Positions 7,043 through 14,834 of a stretch of DNA of 22,350 nucleotides are shown one piece after another (within the stretch, counting starts at the first letter, position 1; each line of letters begins with the position of its first letter). The position numbers and the translations under genes were made by a program. The DNA lies in NCBI GenBank assembly GCA_046727855.1, contig JBKPDL010000144.1:1-22350 (forward strand). Direction: 5' to 3'. The notes under the pieces are model-generated. The model was given only the letters and a program-made list of their open reading frames with translations. It did no database searches and was not told the DNA's origin. The DNA is from DASPWV01 sp046727855 (GTDB lineage Bacteria > Acidobacteriota > Vicinamibacteria > Vicinamibacterales > UBA2999).

Positions 7043-7504
7043 ATGGCACGCACGTACGAACTCGTCTACATCGTCCAGCCGGACGCGCCCGAGCAGCAGA
7101 TCACCGACCTGCAGACGCAGGTTGAGCAGATCGTCCAGCGGATGGGCGGCACCATGGAAAAACCCGAAGTCGCCGGCCTCACCGGCCGCCGCCGTCTCGC
7201 CTACGAGATTGGCCATCACAAGGAGGGCATTTACGTCTTCAACGTGATCAAGGGCGGCGGTGATCTGGTTAAGGAAGTCGATCGCCGGTTGAAAGTCAGC
7301 GACGGTCTGCTGCGCCATCTGATCGTGCGCGTGGACGAAGATCAGATCAAAGCCGAGCGCGCGCGCGGCAAGCGTCAGGAAGAATCTCGCCGCCGTCGTA
7401 TCGCGCGCGGACTGCCGCCGGAGCGGCAGCCCGGTGAGGGTCCGCAGACGCCGGACGACACCGACGATACGGGCGATTTCGAGGGGTTGGAGGCGGAGCT
7501 GTAA
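7043..7504 (+). CDS. rpsF: 30S ribosomal protein S6
   Basis: bS6 forms a heterodimer with S18 on the small-subunit platform. The N-terminus MARTYELVYIVQPDAPEQQI and the central LAYEIGHHKEGIYVFN with LKVSDGLLRHLIVRV are typical. At 153 residues it is longer than many S6 proteins because of a charged C-terminal tail, first basic (RARGKRQEESRRRR) then acidic (TPDDTDDTGDFEGLE). A good ribosome-binding site, AAGGAGAG, ends about 5 bases before the ATG. It starts the rpsF-rpsR-rplI cluster. The 81-bp leader was checked for the S6:S18 autoregulatory RNA motif without a clear match. Confidence 0.96.
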   Translation: MARTYELVYIVQPDAPEQQITDLQTQVEQIVQRMGGTMEKPEVAGLTGRRRLAYEIGHHKEGIYVFNVIKGGGDLVKEVDRRLKVSDGLLRHLIVRVDEDQIKAERARGKRQEESRRRRIARGLPPERQPGEGPQTPDDTDDTGDFEGLEAEL

Positions 7505-7507
7505 ATC

Positions 7508-7810
7508 ATGGCCATGGCAAAACGAGGCGCATCGGGCGGCGCGCGCGGGCGCGACGACAAGAACAAGGACGCAAAGGCCGGCGGTCAGCGCCGCGGCCTG
7601 TTCCGCCGGCGGAAGGTCTGCAAGTTCTGCGCGGACAAGATCGACGACATCAACTACAAGGACGTGAAGCTGCTCGGCGGCTTCGTCCCGGAGCGCGGCA
7701 AGGTGCTGCCGCGGCGCATTTCGGGAACGTGCGCGAAGCATCAACGCGCACTGCGGATCGCGATCGTCCGCGCGCGTCAATTGGCCTTGCTGCCATACGC
7801 GGCAGATTAG
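7508..7810 (+). CDS. rpsR: 30S ribosomal protein S18
   Basis: bS18 pairs with S6 on the 30S platform. The 100-residue product has a basic, glycine-rich N-terminal extension and then the family core RRKVCKFCADKIDDINYKD, LLGGFVPERGKVLPRRISGTC and KHQRALRIAIVRARQLALLPY. The Cys pair in VCKFC plus the later Cys in SGTC resemble the zinc-binding form of S18. Two ATGs, 7508 and 7514, are possible. The first is listed; the gene begins three bases after the rpsF stop, so translational coupling is likely. Confidence 0.96.
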   Translation: MAMAKRGASGGARGRDDKNKDAKAGGQRRGLFRRRKVCKFCADKIDDINYKDVKLLGGFVPERGKVLPRRISGTCAKHQRALRIAIVRARQLALLPYAAD

Positions 7811-7814
7811 GCAT

Positions 7815-7846
7815 TCACCTGTGGCGGCCGGTCTTGAGACCGGCCG
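7815..7846. repeat. CACCTGT-led hairpin between rpsR and rplI
   Basis: CGGCCGGTC (7825-7833) and GACCGGCCG (7838-7846) form a perfect 9-bp stem around a TTGA loop. The lead CACCTGTGG before it also occurs at 18683-18692 before another hairpin. The stem touches the first G of the rplI ribosome-binding site GAGGA (7846-7850), so it may mask that site. It has no T-run and is not a terminator. Confidence 0.7.
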
Positions 7847-7857
7847 AGGAGCCGATT

Positions 7858-8304
7858 GTGGAAGTTATTCTGAGAGATCACGTGGAGAATTTGGGTCGCC
7901 GCGGCGAAATCGTCAAAGTTGCCGACGGCTACGCCCGCAACTTCCTGCTGCCGCGCAACCTTGCGTTGCCGGCCACCGACACCAACAGGAAGCGGGTCGA
8001 ACGCGAGCGGAAAAATCTCGGGCTGCGCGAGGCGGAGGATCGCCAGTCCGCCGAAGCGATCGCGATGCGACTGACCGCGGTCGAGATCGCGATTCCGCGC
8101 AAGGTCGGTGAAAACGATCAACTGTACGGCTCGGTGACCAACGCCGACATCGCGGAGCTGCTGAAGGAGAAGGGCTTCGACGTCGATCGTCGCAAGATTC
8201 TGCTCCCGGATCCGATCAAGGCGCTCGGCGAGAACACGGTTCCGGTGAAACTGCATCGCGACGTGACCGCGCAGTTGAAAGTGATCGTGATTAAAGCGGA
8301 GTAG
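7858..8304 (+). CDS. rplI: 50S ribosomal protein L9
   Basis: bL9 binds domain V of 23S rRNA and reaches from the L1 stalk base; its loss impairs frame maintenance. The N-domain EVILRDHVENLGRRGEIVKVADGYARNFLLPR is textbook L9, followed by the long connecting helix and the C-domain (NDQLYGSVTNADIAELL, LLPDPIKALGENTVPVKLH). With the GTG at 7858 the protein is 148 residues, normal for the family. The frame is open further upstream, but GAGGA at 7846-7850 fixes this start. It is the last gene before a clear terminator. Confidence 0.96.
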   Translation: MEVILRDHVENLGRRGEIVKVADGYARNFLLPRNLALPATDTNRKRVERERKNLGLREAEDRQSAEAIAMRLTAVEIAIPRKVGENDQLYGSVTNADIAELLKEKGFDVDRRKILLPDPIKALGENTVPVKLHRDVTAQLKVIVIKAE

Positions 8305-8320
8305 CGGCGCCGCAGCCTCG

Positions 8321-8345
8321 TGTGGTGGCGTGGCTTCAGCTACGC
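8321..8345. repeat. GTGGTGGCG-led hairpin after rplI
   Basis: GGCGTGGC, loop TTCA, then GCTACGCC gives an 8-bp stem with one G-T pair, preceded by GTGGT. It resembles the hairpin before rplI (GTGGCG lead, four-base TTNA loop) but shares little of the stem sequence. A shorter GGGC-GATA-GCCC hairpin follows near 8360. Confidence 0.45.
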
Positions 8346-8383
8346 CGCGCGTCGACATAGGGCGATAGCCCGATCTATTGGTG

Positions 8384-8420
8384 AGGCCGATCGCGGCAGC
8401 CTGATCGGCCTTTTCGTTTT
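8384..8420 (+). terminator. Rho-independent terminator of the rpsF-rpsR-rplI cluster
   Basis: AGGCCGATC (8384-8392) and GATCGGCCT (8403-8411) form a perfect 9-bp stem with a 10-nt loop, followed at once by TTTCGTTTT. This separates the ribosomal-protein genes from dnaB. A -10-like TATACT at 8420-8425 overlaps its end and could start dnaB transcription, but no good -35 was found. Confidence 0.85.
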
Positions 8421-8447
8421 ATACTGCTCGCCGCCCGCCCGTTGGTC

Positions 8448-9791
8448 ATGGCCGACACCGTTACTGCCGCTGCACGTACTCTTCCTCACAATCTCGAAGC
8501 GGAACGTTCGGTTCTCGGCGCGATCCTGATCGACAACGAATCGTTCAACATCGCCGCGTCGGTTATCGACGCGCGGGCGTTTTTTCGCGACGCGCATCGC
8601 CGGATTTTCGAGCGCATGGTGGCGCTTGCCGAGCGCAGCCAGCCGATCGATCTGGTCACGCTGAAAGAGGAGCTCGAACGCGCCGGCGAAGTGGAAGAAG
8701 TCGGCGGCCCCGCGTACATCGCCTCGCTCGTGGACGGCGTGCCGCGCTCGACCAACGTCGAATACTACGCGAAGATCGTCAAGGAGAAGGCGACGCTCCG
8801 CAGCCTGATCTTCTCCGCCAACAAGATTCTCTCGAACGCGTACGAAGCGGATCAGGAAGCCGACCTGATTCTCGACGAAGCCGAAAGCGCGATCTTTGCC
8901 GTCGCCGAAGATCGCATCAAGGCCGGCTTTGTCGCCATGCGCGATCTCGTCAAGGAGAGCTTCCCGAAGATCGAGCAGCTGTTCGAGCACAAAAGCTTCA
9001 TCACCGGGATCGCGACCGGCTTCACCGAAGTCGACAAGATGACGCGCGGCTTTCAACGCGGCGATCTGATCATCGTCGCGGCGCGCCCGTCGATGGGGAA
9101 GACGAGCCTGGTGCTCAATATCGCGCAGCATGTCGCGACGGCGGGATCGGTCGCCGGGTTCTTCAGCCTCGAAATGTCGAAGGAGCAGCTCTTCATGCGC
9201 ATGCTCGCGTCCGAGGCGAAGATCGACAACTACCGTCTGATGAGCGGCCAGATCGGGCAGAAGGAATACGGGCAGATTACGCATGCGCTCGAAACCCTGA
9301 GCGACGCGCGTTTGTATATCGACGACACGCCGGGCATCGGCGCTCTCGAGATGCGCGCCAAAGCGCGCCGCCTGCAGGCCGAGCACGGACTCGATCTGCT
9401 CGCGATCGACTACATCCAGTTGATGACCGGCCGCGGCCGCTACGAGAATCGCACGCTGGAACTCGCGTCGATCTCCCGATCGCTCAAAGGGCTCGCGAAG
9501 GAGCTCAACGTGCCGATCGTCGTGTTGTCGCAGCTCTCACGCGCGCCCGAAGCGCGATCCGACAAGCGCCCGCAGTTGGCCGACTTGCGCGAATCCGGTG
9601 CACTCGAGCAGGACGCCGACGTCGTCATTCTGATCTTCCGCGAGGAGATGTACAAGCAGGACAACGAGCCGTCGGAATCGGACGGCATCGCCGAGCTCAT
9701 CGTCGCCAAGCAGCGCAACGGCCCCACCGGTTTGATCAAGCTCGCGTTCCTTCGCCAGCAGACTCGATTCGCGAATCTTGCTGAACACTAA
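8448..9791 (+). CDS. dnaB: Replicative DNA helicase
   Basis: Hexameric helicase that unwinds DNA at the replication fork and recruits primase. The 447 residues show the N-terminal helical domain (PHNLEAERSVLGAILID, then FFRDAHRRIF), the linker, and the RecA-like motor: Walker A ARPSMGKTS at 212-220, FFSLEMSKEQL, Walker B LLAIDYIQLM at 317-326, SQLSR at 361-365 and the arginine-finger region KQRNGPTG at 421-428. There is no intein. The ATG at 8448 was chosen; a TTG two codons earlier is also open. It follows rplI, a common bacterial arrangement, but the intervening terminator suggests its own transcription. Confidence 0.97.
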   Translation: MADTVTAAARTLPHNLEAERSVLGAILIDNESFNIAASVIDARAFFRDAHRRIFERMVALAERSQPIDLVTLKEELERAGEVEEVGGPAYIASLVDGVPRSTNVEYYAKIVKEKATLRSLIFSANKILSNAYEADQEADLILDEAESAIFAVAEDRIKAGFVAMRDLVKESFPKIEQLFEHKSFITGIATGFTEVDKMTRGFQRGDLIIVAARPSMGKTSLVLNIAQHVATAGSVAGFFSLEMSKEQLFMRMLASEAKIDNYRLMSGQIGQKEYGQITHALETLSDARLYIDDTPGIGALEMRAKARRLQAEHGLDLLAIDYIQLMTGRGRYENRTLELASISRSLKGLAKELNVPIVVLSQLSRAPEARSDKRPQLADLRESGALEQDADVVILIFREEMYKQDNEPSESDGIAELIVAKQRNGPTGLIKLAFLRQQTRFANLAEH

Positions 9792-9826
9792 CACGTAGTA
9801 AGGAACCCTCGTGGTATTTTCGCCGC

Positions 9827-10987
9827 GTGATTCGCTGCACCTCCGCTCACGTCGACCTCGACGCCACACGCCATAATTACCGCGCCATTACCGATCACCT
9901 GACCGCTGAAGCTTCGCTCAACAAAGCCGCAGGGATCGGACCGTCCACTGCGCCAGGGATCATCGCGGTCGTCAAAGCCAACGCCTACGGTCATGGCGCC
10001 GTCCGTGTGGCGCGTGCGCTCGAGGAAGCGGGCGCCACCTGGCTTGCGGTGGCTGACCTCGAGGAGGGCATGGAGCTGCGCGAGTCGGGTGCGCGCGCAC
10101 GCATTCTGATCTTCGGCGCGCTCAGCGTCAGCGATCTCGACGGCGTGTTTTCGCACGATCTGACGCCAACCATTGCGAGTCCGTCTGCCGGACGCGCGTT
10201 GCAGCTCGCCGCTGCGGCCCGCGGCACACGGATTCGTTATCACCTCAAGATCGATACCGGCATGCATCGACTTGGGTTCAGGCACGAGAACGTCGAACGG
10301 ACCATCCCTGAGCTTCTCGCCAGTCCCAATCTGGAGCTCGAAGCGGTCTACACGCACTTTGCCACGGCGGATGAACCCCAGAGCGCGCTCTTCGAGCAGC
10401 AGCGCGGAGCGTTCGACAATGCCTGCGCCAGGCTGCATCAGCTCGGTGCGCGGCCACGCTATCGTCACGCGGCAAACAGCGCAGCGCTGTTGCGCGACTC
10501 GCGCGTGTGGTACGACTTCGTGCGGCCCGGCCTTCTCCTCCACGGCGTCGTGCCGCCGCCGCTGGCGTCGACCCTGGCCTTGAAGCCCGTCATGTCGCTC
10601 ACGAGCCGTGTCGTTGCCATCAAAGGCATCCGCACCGGCGAATCGGTCGGTTACGGCGGCCACTTCCGCGCTACGCGTCCGACAACGCTCGCGGTGATTC
10701 CGGCTGGCTATGCGGATGGACTCGATCGGCGTCTCGAAGGAAGCGGCGCCGTGTTGATCCGCGGCCAGCGCGCCAGAATCGTCGGCGCGGTGAGCATGGA
10801 CATGCTGACCGCCGACGTGACGGATATCCCCGACGTCAATCCGGGTGACGAAGCGGTCTTTTTGGGCTCGCAAGGCGACCAAGCCGCGGAGCGCGTCGAC
10901 GCACGCGAGATGGCTGCGAATATCGGGACTGTTCCCTACGAAGTGCTCTGTCGCCTGGGGGCGAGGGTGCACCGGCTGTATCGATGA
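9827..10987 (+). CDS. alr: Alanine racemase
   Basis: PLP enzyme converting L-alanine to D-alanine for peptidoglycan. The 386-residue protein has the PLP lysine in AVVKANAYGHGA (Lys50), the barrel motif KIDTGMHRLGF at 141-151, HAANSAA at 214-220, RPGLLLHG at 233-240, the catalytic Tyr276 in SVGYGGHF, AGYADGL at 293-299 and SMDML at 323-327. Both catalytic bases are thus present. The GTG at 9827 puts the first strand (SAHVDLDATRHNY) at the normal position. No ribosome-binding site is seen; TATTTT lies 6 bases upstream (9815-9820). It begins 35 bp after dnaB. Confidence 0.96.
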   Translation: MIRCTSAHVDLDATRHNYRAITDHLTAEASLNKAAGIGPSTAPGIIAVVKANAYGHGAVRVARALEEAGATWLAVADLEEGMELRESGARARILIFGALSVSDLDGVFSHDLTPTIASPSAGRALQLAAAARGTRIRYHLKIDTGMHRLGFRHENVERTIPELLASPNLELEAVYTHFATADEPQSALFEQQRGAFDNACARLHQLGARPRYRHAANSAALLRDSRVWYDFVRPGLLLHGVVPPPLASTLALKPVMSLTSRVVAIKGIRTGESVGYGGHFRATRPTTLAVIPAGYADGLDRRLEGSGAVLIRGQRARIVGAVSMDMLTADVTDIPDVNPGDEAVFLGSQGDQAAERVDAREMAANIGTVPYEVLCRLGARVHRLYR

Positions 10988-10995
10988 CGCCTGCC

Positions 10996-11168
10996 ATGTG
11001 GCGAGGTCGCGACGTGGTGATGTCGCGATGTGATGTAGGGATGTCCATCGCCACATTACATCGCCAGATCGACAGACACATCGCGACATCATCACATCGA
11101 TACATCACATCGCCACATCGCCACATCGCCACATCGCCACATCGCCACATCGCGAGATCGCCAGATAA
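10996..11168. repeat. ACATCGCC tandem array with inverted arm between alr and radA
   Basis: Perfect octamers ACATCGCC repeat five times from 11107 to 11146, followed by ACATCGCG and AGATCGCC up to 11162. Scattered copies occur from 11046 onward. The opposite-orientation form fills 10996-11045. TGATGTCGCGATGTG (11018-11032) is a perfect 15-bp inverted match to 11077-11091. The spacers between copies are too short and too alike for a CRISPR array. Confidence 0.85.
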
Positions 11169-11208
11169 ACGAGCCCCCCACCGCCTTTCCATGCGATAGT
11201 CGTCTTCG

Positions 11209-12591
11209 GTGAAGACTCCCAAACCCGTCTTCGTCTGCCAGGAGTGCGGCTCCCAGTCGCCGAAGTGGCAGGGACGCTGTCCCGACTGTGGCGCGTGGAA
11301 TTCGTACGTCGAAGAGCGCGTCGGCGAATCGACCGGCGGCCCCCAGGGGCATCGCTACGCCTTGCCTGGAGCGGTGGGACAGGGCGCGCGGCGCTATTCG
11401 GAAGTTGAAGCGTCGAAAGCGGATCGCATTCCCAGTGGGATCGGCGAATTCGATCGCGTGCTCGGCGGCGGCATCGTGCCTGGCTCGCTCGTGCTGCTTG
11501 GCGGCGAGCCCGGGATAGGCAAATCCACGCTCCTGCTGCAGGCCGCCGCCAATTTCGCGCGCACCGTGGGCACGGTGCTGTATGCGTCGGGCGAGGAGTC
11601 GGAGCATCAGATCAAATCGCGCGGCCAGCGGCTCGGTGTGGGCGACGCGCCCCTGTATCTGCTGTCGGAGACCTGCACGGAAACAATCCTCGAAGAGATC
11701 GGACGCGTCCGCCCGCAGCTGCTCGTCATCGATTCGATCCAGACCGTGTTCTCGCTCAAGTTTCAATCGGCGCCCGGCAGCATCGGCCAGGTGCGCGAAG
11801 CCGCCACGCAGTTTCTCTTCACCGCAAAGGGCCACAACATCCCGACGTTCCTCGTTGGCCACGTCACTAAGGAGGGCAGCCTCGCCGGACCGAAGGCGCT
11901 CGAGCATGTCGTCGACACCGTGCTCTACTTTGAAGGTGAGCGCCACCATTCGCATCGCGTGGTCCGCGCCGTCAAGAATCGCTTTGGCGCCATCAGCGAG
12001 CTTGGTGTGTTCGAGATGACCGGCGGCGGATTGAAGCCGGTGCCGAACCCCTCGGCGTTGTTCCTTGCCGAACGGCCCGTCTCGACACCTGGTTCCGCGG
12101 TGCTGTGCTCGGTGGAAGGGTCGCGTCCCATTCTCGTCGAAGTCCAGGCGCTCGCGAGCACCACGTCGTACGGCATGGCGCGCCGCATGGCGGTGGGTAT
12201 CGAGCAGAATCGTCTATCGCTGCTCCTCGCGGTGCTCGAAAAGCGCGCCGGCCTTCACCTCGCCGCCGACGATGTGTTCGTCAACGTGGCGGGCGGCATG
12301 AGCATCGAAGAACCTGCCGCCGATCTGGCGATTGTTTCGGCTATCGCCTCGAGCGTACGCAACCGTCCGGTCACCAACGCCACGGCGGTGTTCGGCGAGG
12401 TCGGACTCGGGGGCGAAATCCGTGGCGTGCCGCAGGCCGCGCTCCGCATTCGCGAAGCCGAGCAGATGGGCTTTTCTCGCGTCGTGCTGCCCGTGGCCAA
12501 CGTCGATGGCGAAGACGCCAGCAAGCGAATCGGTGCCGAACTGATCCCTGTGAAGCACGTGGGTGAGGCGTTGGACGCGCTTCTCGTGTAG
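11209..12591 (+). CDS. radA: DNA repair protein RadA (Sms)
   Basis: RecA-like ATPase that promotes branch migration during recombination. Order of parts in 460 residues: zinc finger with Cys10, Cys13, Cys24 and Cys27 (CQEC...CPDC), Walker A GGEPGIGKST at 98-107, Walker B LLVID at 171-175, the RadA-specific KNRFG at 256-260, and a Lon-like domain from about 285 to the end (EVQALAS, GGMSIEEPAADLA, FGEVGLGGEIRGV), which normally lacks protease activity. The GTG at 11209 starts exactly before the zinc finger as the family requires. There is no Shine-Dalgarno sequence; GATAGT lies 8 bases upstream. A large repeat array separates it from alr. Confidence 0.97.
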   Translation: MKTPKPVFVCQECGSQSPKWQGRCPDCGAWNSYVEERVGESTGGPQGHRYALPGAVGQGARRYSEVEASKADRIPSGIGEFDRVLGGGIVPGSLVLLGGEPGIGKSTLLLQAAANFARTVGTVLYASGEESEHQIKSRGQRLGVGDAPLYLLSETCTETILEEIGRVRPQLLVIDSIQTVFSLKFQSAPGSIGQVREAATQFLFTAKGHNIPTFLVGHVTKEGSLAGPKALEHVVDTVLYFEGERHHSHRVVRAVKNRFGAISELGVFEMTGGGLKPVPNPSALFLAERPVSTPGSAVLCSVEGSRPILVEVQALASTTSYGMARRMAVGIEQNRLSLLLAVLEKRAGLHLAADDVFVNVAGGMSIEEPAADLAIVSAIASSVRNRPVTNATAVFGEVGLGGEIRGVPQAALRIREAEQMGFSRVVLPVANVDGEDASKRIGAELIPVKHVGEALDALLV

Positions 12592-12750
12592 TCGGCGCTG
12601 GCAGGGCCGATCTGGCAGGTAGGGAAGGTAGGGCCGGTCTCGAAGTCGACGAGCCGACCCGCGCAAAACCCTCACGAGGTCCACCTATCACAACCGTCTC
12701 ACCCCGCCCCAACCGCCTCCGGGCCAATCAGCCCCACTCACCCGCCTTCC

Positions 12751-12779
12751 TTGACCTTCGGACGACGCCGGTCTACTGT
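12751..12779 (+). promoter_or_regulatory. Candidate promoter for the PIN-TRAM gene
   Basis: TTGACC (12751-12756), a 17-bp spacer and TACTGT (12774-12779) match the -35 at 5/6 and the -10 at only 3/6. Transcription would begin near 12786, about 38 bases before the start codon. The rest of the 232-bp gap after radA holds only a few GGTAGGG/GGCAGG words. Confidence 0.4.
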
Positions 12780-12823
12780 TCGCTAGTCATACATAAGCGT
12801 TCATTCCCCCCGGAGTGTCGTTG

Positions 12824-14065
12824 ATGGCGTGGTTCATATTGGCGCGCCTGCTCTTTACGGCCGCCGTTGCGTATACAGCCTTCCTGCTGCGACCACTCGG
12901 CGTCGATCCCGTGATCAACGTCGCGTTTGGCCTCCTGCTCGCGAGCGTTGCCGTGTTTTTCGAGTGGCGCCTTCGCGATCTCGCGGTCACCAGCCTGCTC
13001 GGCGCGTTGCTCGGCGGCGCGGTCGGGTTGCTGCTTGCCAAGGGCATTGGCGCCGCGCTGTTCTGGGCCGACGCGTCGGATCAACGCGTCGCCTTCCTGC
13101 ACGGCTTTGTCCTCCTGCTGCTGCCGTATGTTGGCCTCGTCATTGGCGGACGCAAAGGCGAGTGGCTCGAGCCGGTGCGGCTCGTCGGCCTGTTCCGCGC
13201 GGCCGGCCCGCAGCGCCGTTACAAGATTCTGGATACGTCGGTGATCATCGACGGTCGCGTCGCCGATCTCTGCGACACCGGTTTCATGGACGGTACACTG
13301 GTGATCCCGCAGTTCGTGCTCAAAGAGCTTCAACTCGTCGCCGATTCGGCGGACTCGATGAAGCGCAACCGCGGCCGCCGCGGACTCGACATCCTGCAGA
13401 AGATTCAGAAGATGTCGGGCGTGGAAGTGACGATTTCCGACGCTGACTACCCGGAGGTGCGTGAGGTCGACCTCAAGCTCATCGAGCTCGCGCGCACGCT
13501 ACAGGGAAAAATTGTCACCAACGACTTCAACCTCAACAAGGTGGCGCAACTGCGTGGAGTCGAGGTGCTCAATATCAACGAGCTCGCCAACGCGTTGAAG
13601 CCTGTGGTGCTGCCCGGCGAGATCATGAAGGTCTTCATCCTGAAGGAAGGGAAGGAATACAACCAGGGCGTCGCCTACCTCGACGACGGCACTATGGTGG
13701 TCGTCGACAACGCGCGCAAGATGATCAGCAAGACGATCGACATCGTCGTCACGAGCGTGCTTCAAACGACCGCAGGCAAGATGATCTTCGGCCGCTACAT
13801 CGATCCCAATCTCGCATCGCAGTCAGGCCAAACGCCGTCGGTGGCGAACGATCGCGAGGAGCGGAAGTCTGGTCGCATACAGTCCTCCGCCTCGCTTGGC
13901 AATGGGCCGGCGACCGCCGGCTCGGCGGCCAACCGCACCCCATCCGCCTCCGCTCGCGTTGAATTTCCGGCGAGTTACGACGAGACCTCGCCGAAGCGGC
14001 CTGAAGTGACGAGCCGCGAAGGCGGGCCCCCCTCACCTATTGCACCCGTCGCACCCGACTCGTAA
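12824..14065 (+). CDS. Membrane-anchored PIN-TRAM domain protein (YacL-like putative RNase)
   Basis: The 413-residue product has about four N-terminal membrane helices (residues 1-110), then a PIN nuclease domain: LDTSVIIDGR with Asp137 and Asp143, LKELQ with Glu168, VTNDFNL with Asp234. These are the metal-binding acids expected of an active PIN fold. A TRAM RNA-binding domain follows (about 262-325, LPGEIMKVFILKEGKEYNQGVAYLDDGTMVVV). The layout matches B. subtilis YacL, which also lies near radA. The last 80 residues are Ser/Pro/Ala-rich and look disordered. The ATG at 12824 has CGGAG eight bases before it; the frame opens at 12815. Function in ribosome or RNA quality control is likely but unproven. 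Confidence 0.9.
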   Translation: MAWFILARLLFTAAVAYTAFLLRPLGVDPVINVAFGLLLASVAVFFEWRLRDLAVTSLLGALLGGAVGLLLAKGIGAALFWADASDQRVAFLHGFVLLLLPYVGLVIGGRKGEWLEPVRLVGLFRAAGPQRRYKILDTSVIIDGRVADLCDTGFMDGTLVIPQFVLKELQLVADSADSMKRNRGRRGLDILQKIQKMSGVEVTISDADYPEVREVDLKLIELARTLQGKIVTNDFNLNKVAQLRGVEVLNINELANALKPVVLPGEIMKVFILKEGKEYNQGVAYLDDGTMVVVDNARKMISKTIDIVVTSVLQTTAGKMIFGRYIDPNLASQSGQTPSVANDREERKSGRIQSSASLGNGPATAGSAANRTPSASARVEFPASYDETSPKRPEVTSREGGPPSPIAPVAPDS

Positions 14066-14815
14066 GTGTTCCATCTGCTACGGTCAGTCTTCTGGCTGAT
14101 TCCGTCGATCGCGATCTACACGATCGTGCTGGGAACGCTGTCGATCGGCTCCAGCGTTTTTGGCGGACGCGGCTACTTTGCCCACTGGTGTGCCCGCGCG
14201 TGGTCGTGGCTGATCTTGGCGACGACCGGTGTGCGCGTCACTGTGATCGGTCTCGACAAGCTGGATCGGCGCCAGACCTACGTATTTGCCTCCAATCATC
14301 AGAGCATCTACGACATTCCCGTGCTCTTCACGTCGTTGCCGTTTCAGTTGCGCATCATCGCCAAGGCGTCGCTCGGCAACATTCCCTTTCTCGGCTGGCA
14401 TCTGCGTTGCACCGGCCATATGCTCGTCGATCGCAAGCATCCCGATCCGATCCGGATCTTCAAGTGGGCGAACTCGCTGACGGCGCGAGGACTGTCGCTG
14501 ATTATCTTTCCGGAGGGCACACGCAGCCGCGACGGGCACGTCGGTCCGTTCAAAGGCGGACCGTTTTATTCGGCAGTGCAGGCGGGGCTTCCGATCGTAC
14601 CGATTTCAGTCATCGGCAGCCGTCACGTCATGCGGAAGGGATATCTCACCACTAAGCCCGGCGACGTCACGCTGATCGTGCACGACCCGATTCCGACGGA
14701 AGGTTCGCCCGAGCCGGATATGCGGCAGGTCCGCGCGCTCGCGGGGCGTGTCCGCGAGATCGTGAAACCGCCGGTTGAGGAGGAAGCAGAAAACGAGGTC
14801 GAAAAAGGGGTCTGA
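14066..14815 (+). CDS. plsC: 1-acyl-sn-glycerol-3-phosphate acyltransferase family protein
   Basis: PlsC-type enzymes acylate lysophosphatidic acid to phosphatidic acid at the inner membrane. The 249 residues include N-terminal membrane segments (FHLLRSVFWLIPSIAIYTIVL, seen in two parts), the catalytic HX4D box NHQSIYD (His78, Asp83), the FLGWHLRCTGHMLVDR block, FPEGTRSRDG at 148-157 (glycerol-phosphate binding) and VPISVIGSR. Specificity for glycerophospholipid over other acyl acceptors cannot be told from sequence. The GTG start touches the previous gene's TAA with no gap, so coupled translation is likely. The stop codon lies within a 15-bp inverted repeat. Confidence 0.88.
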   Translation: MFHLLRSVFWLIPSIAIYTIVLGTLSIGSSVFGGRGYFAHWCARAWSWLILATTGVRVTVIGLDKLDRRQTYVFASNHQSIYDIPVLFTSLPFQLRIIAKASLGNIPFLGWHLRCTGHMLVDRKHPDPIRIFKWANSLTARGLSLIIFPEGTRSRDGHVGPFKGGPFYSAVQAGLPIVPISVIGSRHVMRKGYLTTKPGDVTLIVHDPIPTEGSPEPDMRQVRALAGRVREIVKPPVEEEAENEVEKGV

Positions 14816-14834
14816 CCCCTTTTCCGACCCTTTT
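14797..14834. terminator. Shared inverted-repeat terminator between convergent plsC and symporter genes
   Basis: The arms 14797-14811 (GGTCGAAAAAGGGGT) and 14815-14829 (ACCCCTTTTCCGACC) pair at 14 of 15 positions around the loop CTG. CCTTTT follows on the plus strand, and T-runs lie within the arms in both directions. The plsC stop TGA (14813-14815) falls in the loop, and the opposing gene stops at 14833. It therefore probably terminates both genes. The core AAAAGGGGTCTGACCCC also looks like a dispersed palindrome. Confidence 0.75.

Noticed and set aside
9788..11095. A 435-codon minus-strand frame across alr
   Set aside because: It is antisense to a clear alanine racemase and shows no recognisable family; high GC favours such open shadow frames.
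11107..11162. CRISPR-like array
   Set aside because: Units are 8 bp and contiguous, with no unique spacers, and no cas genes are nearby.
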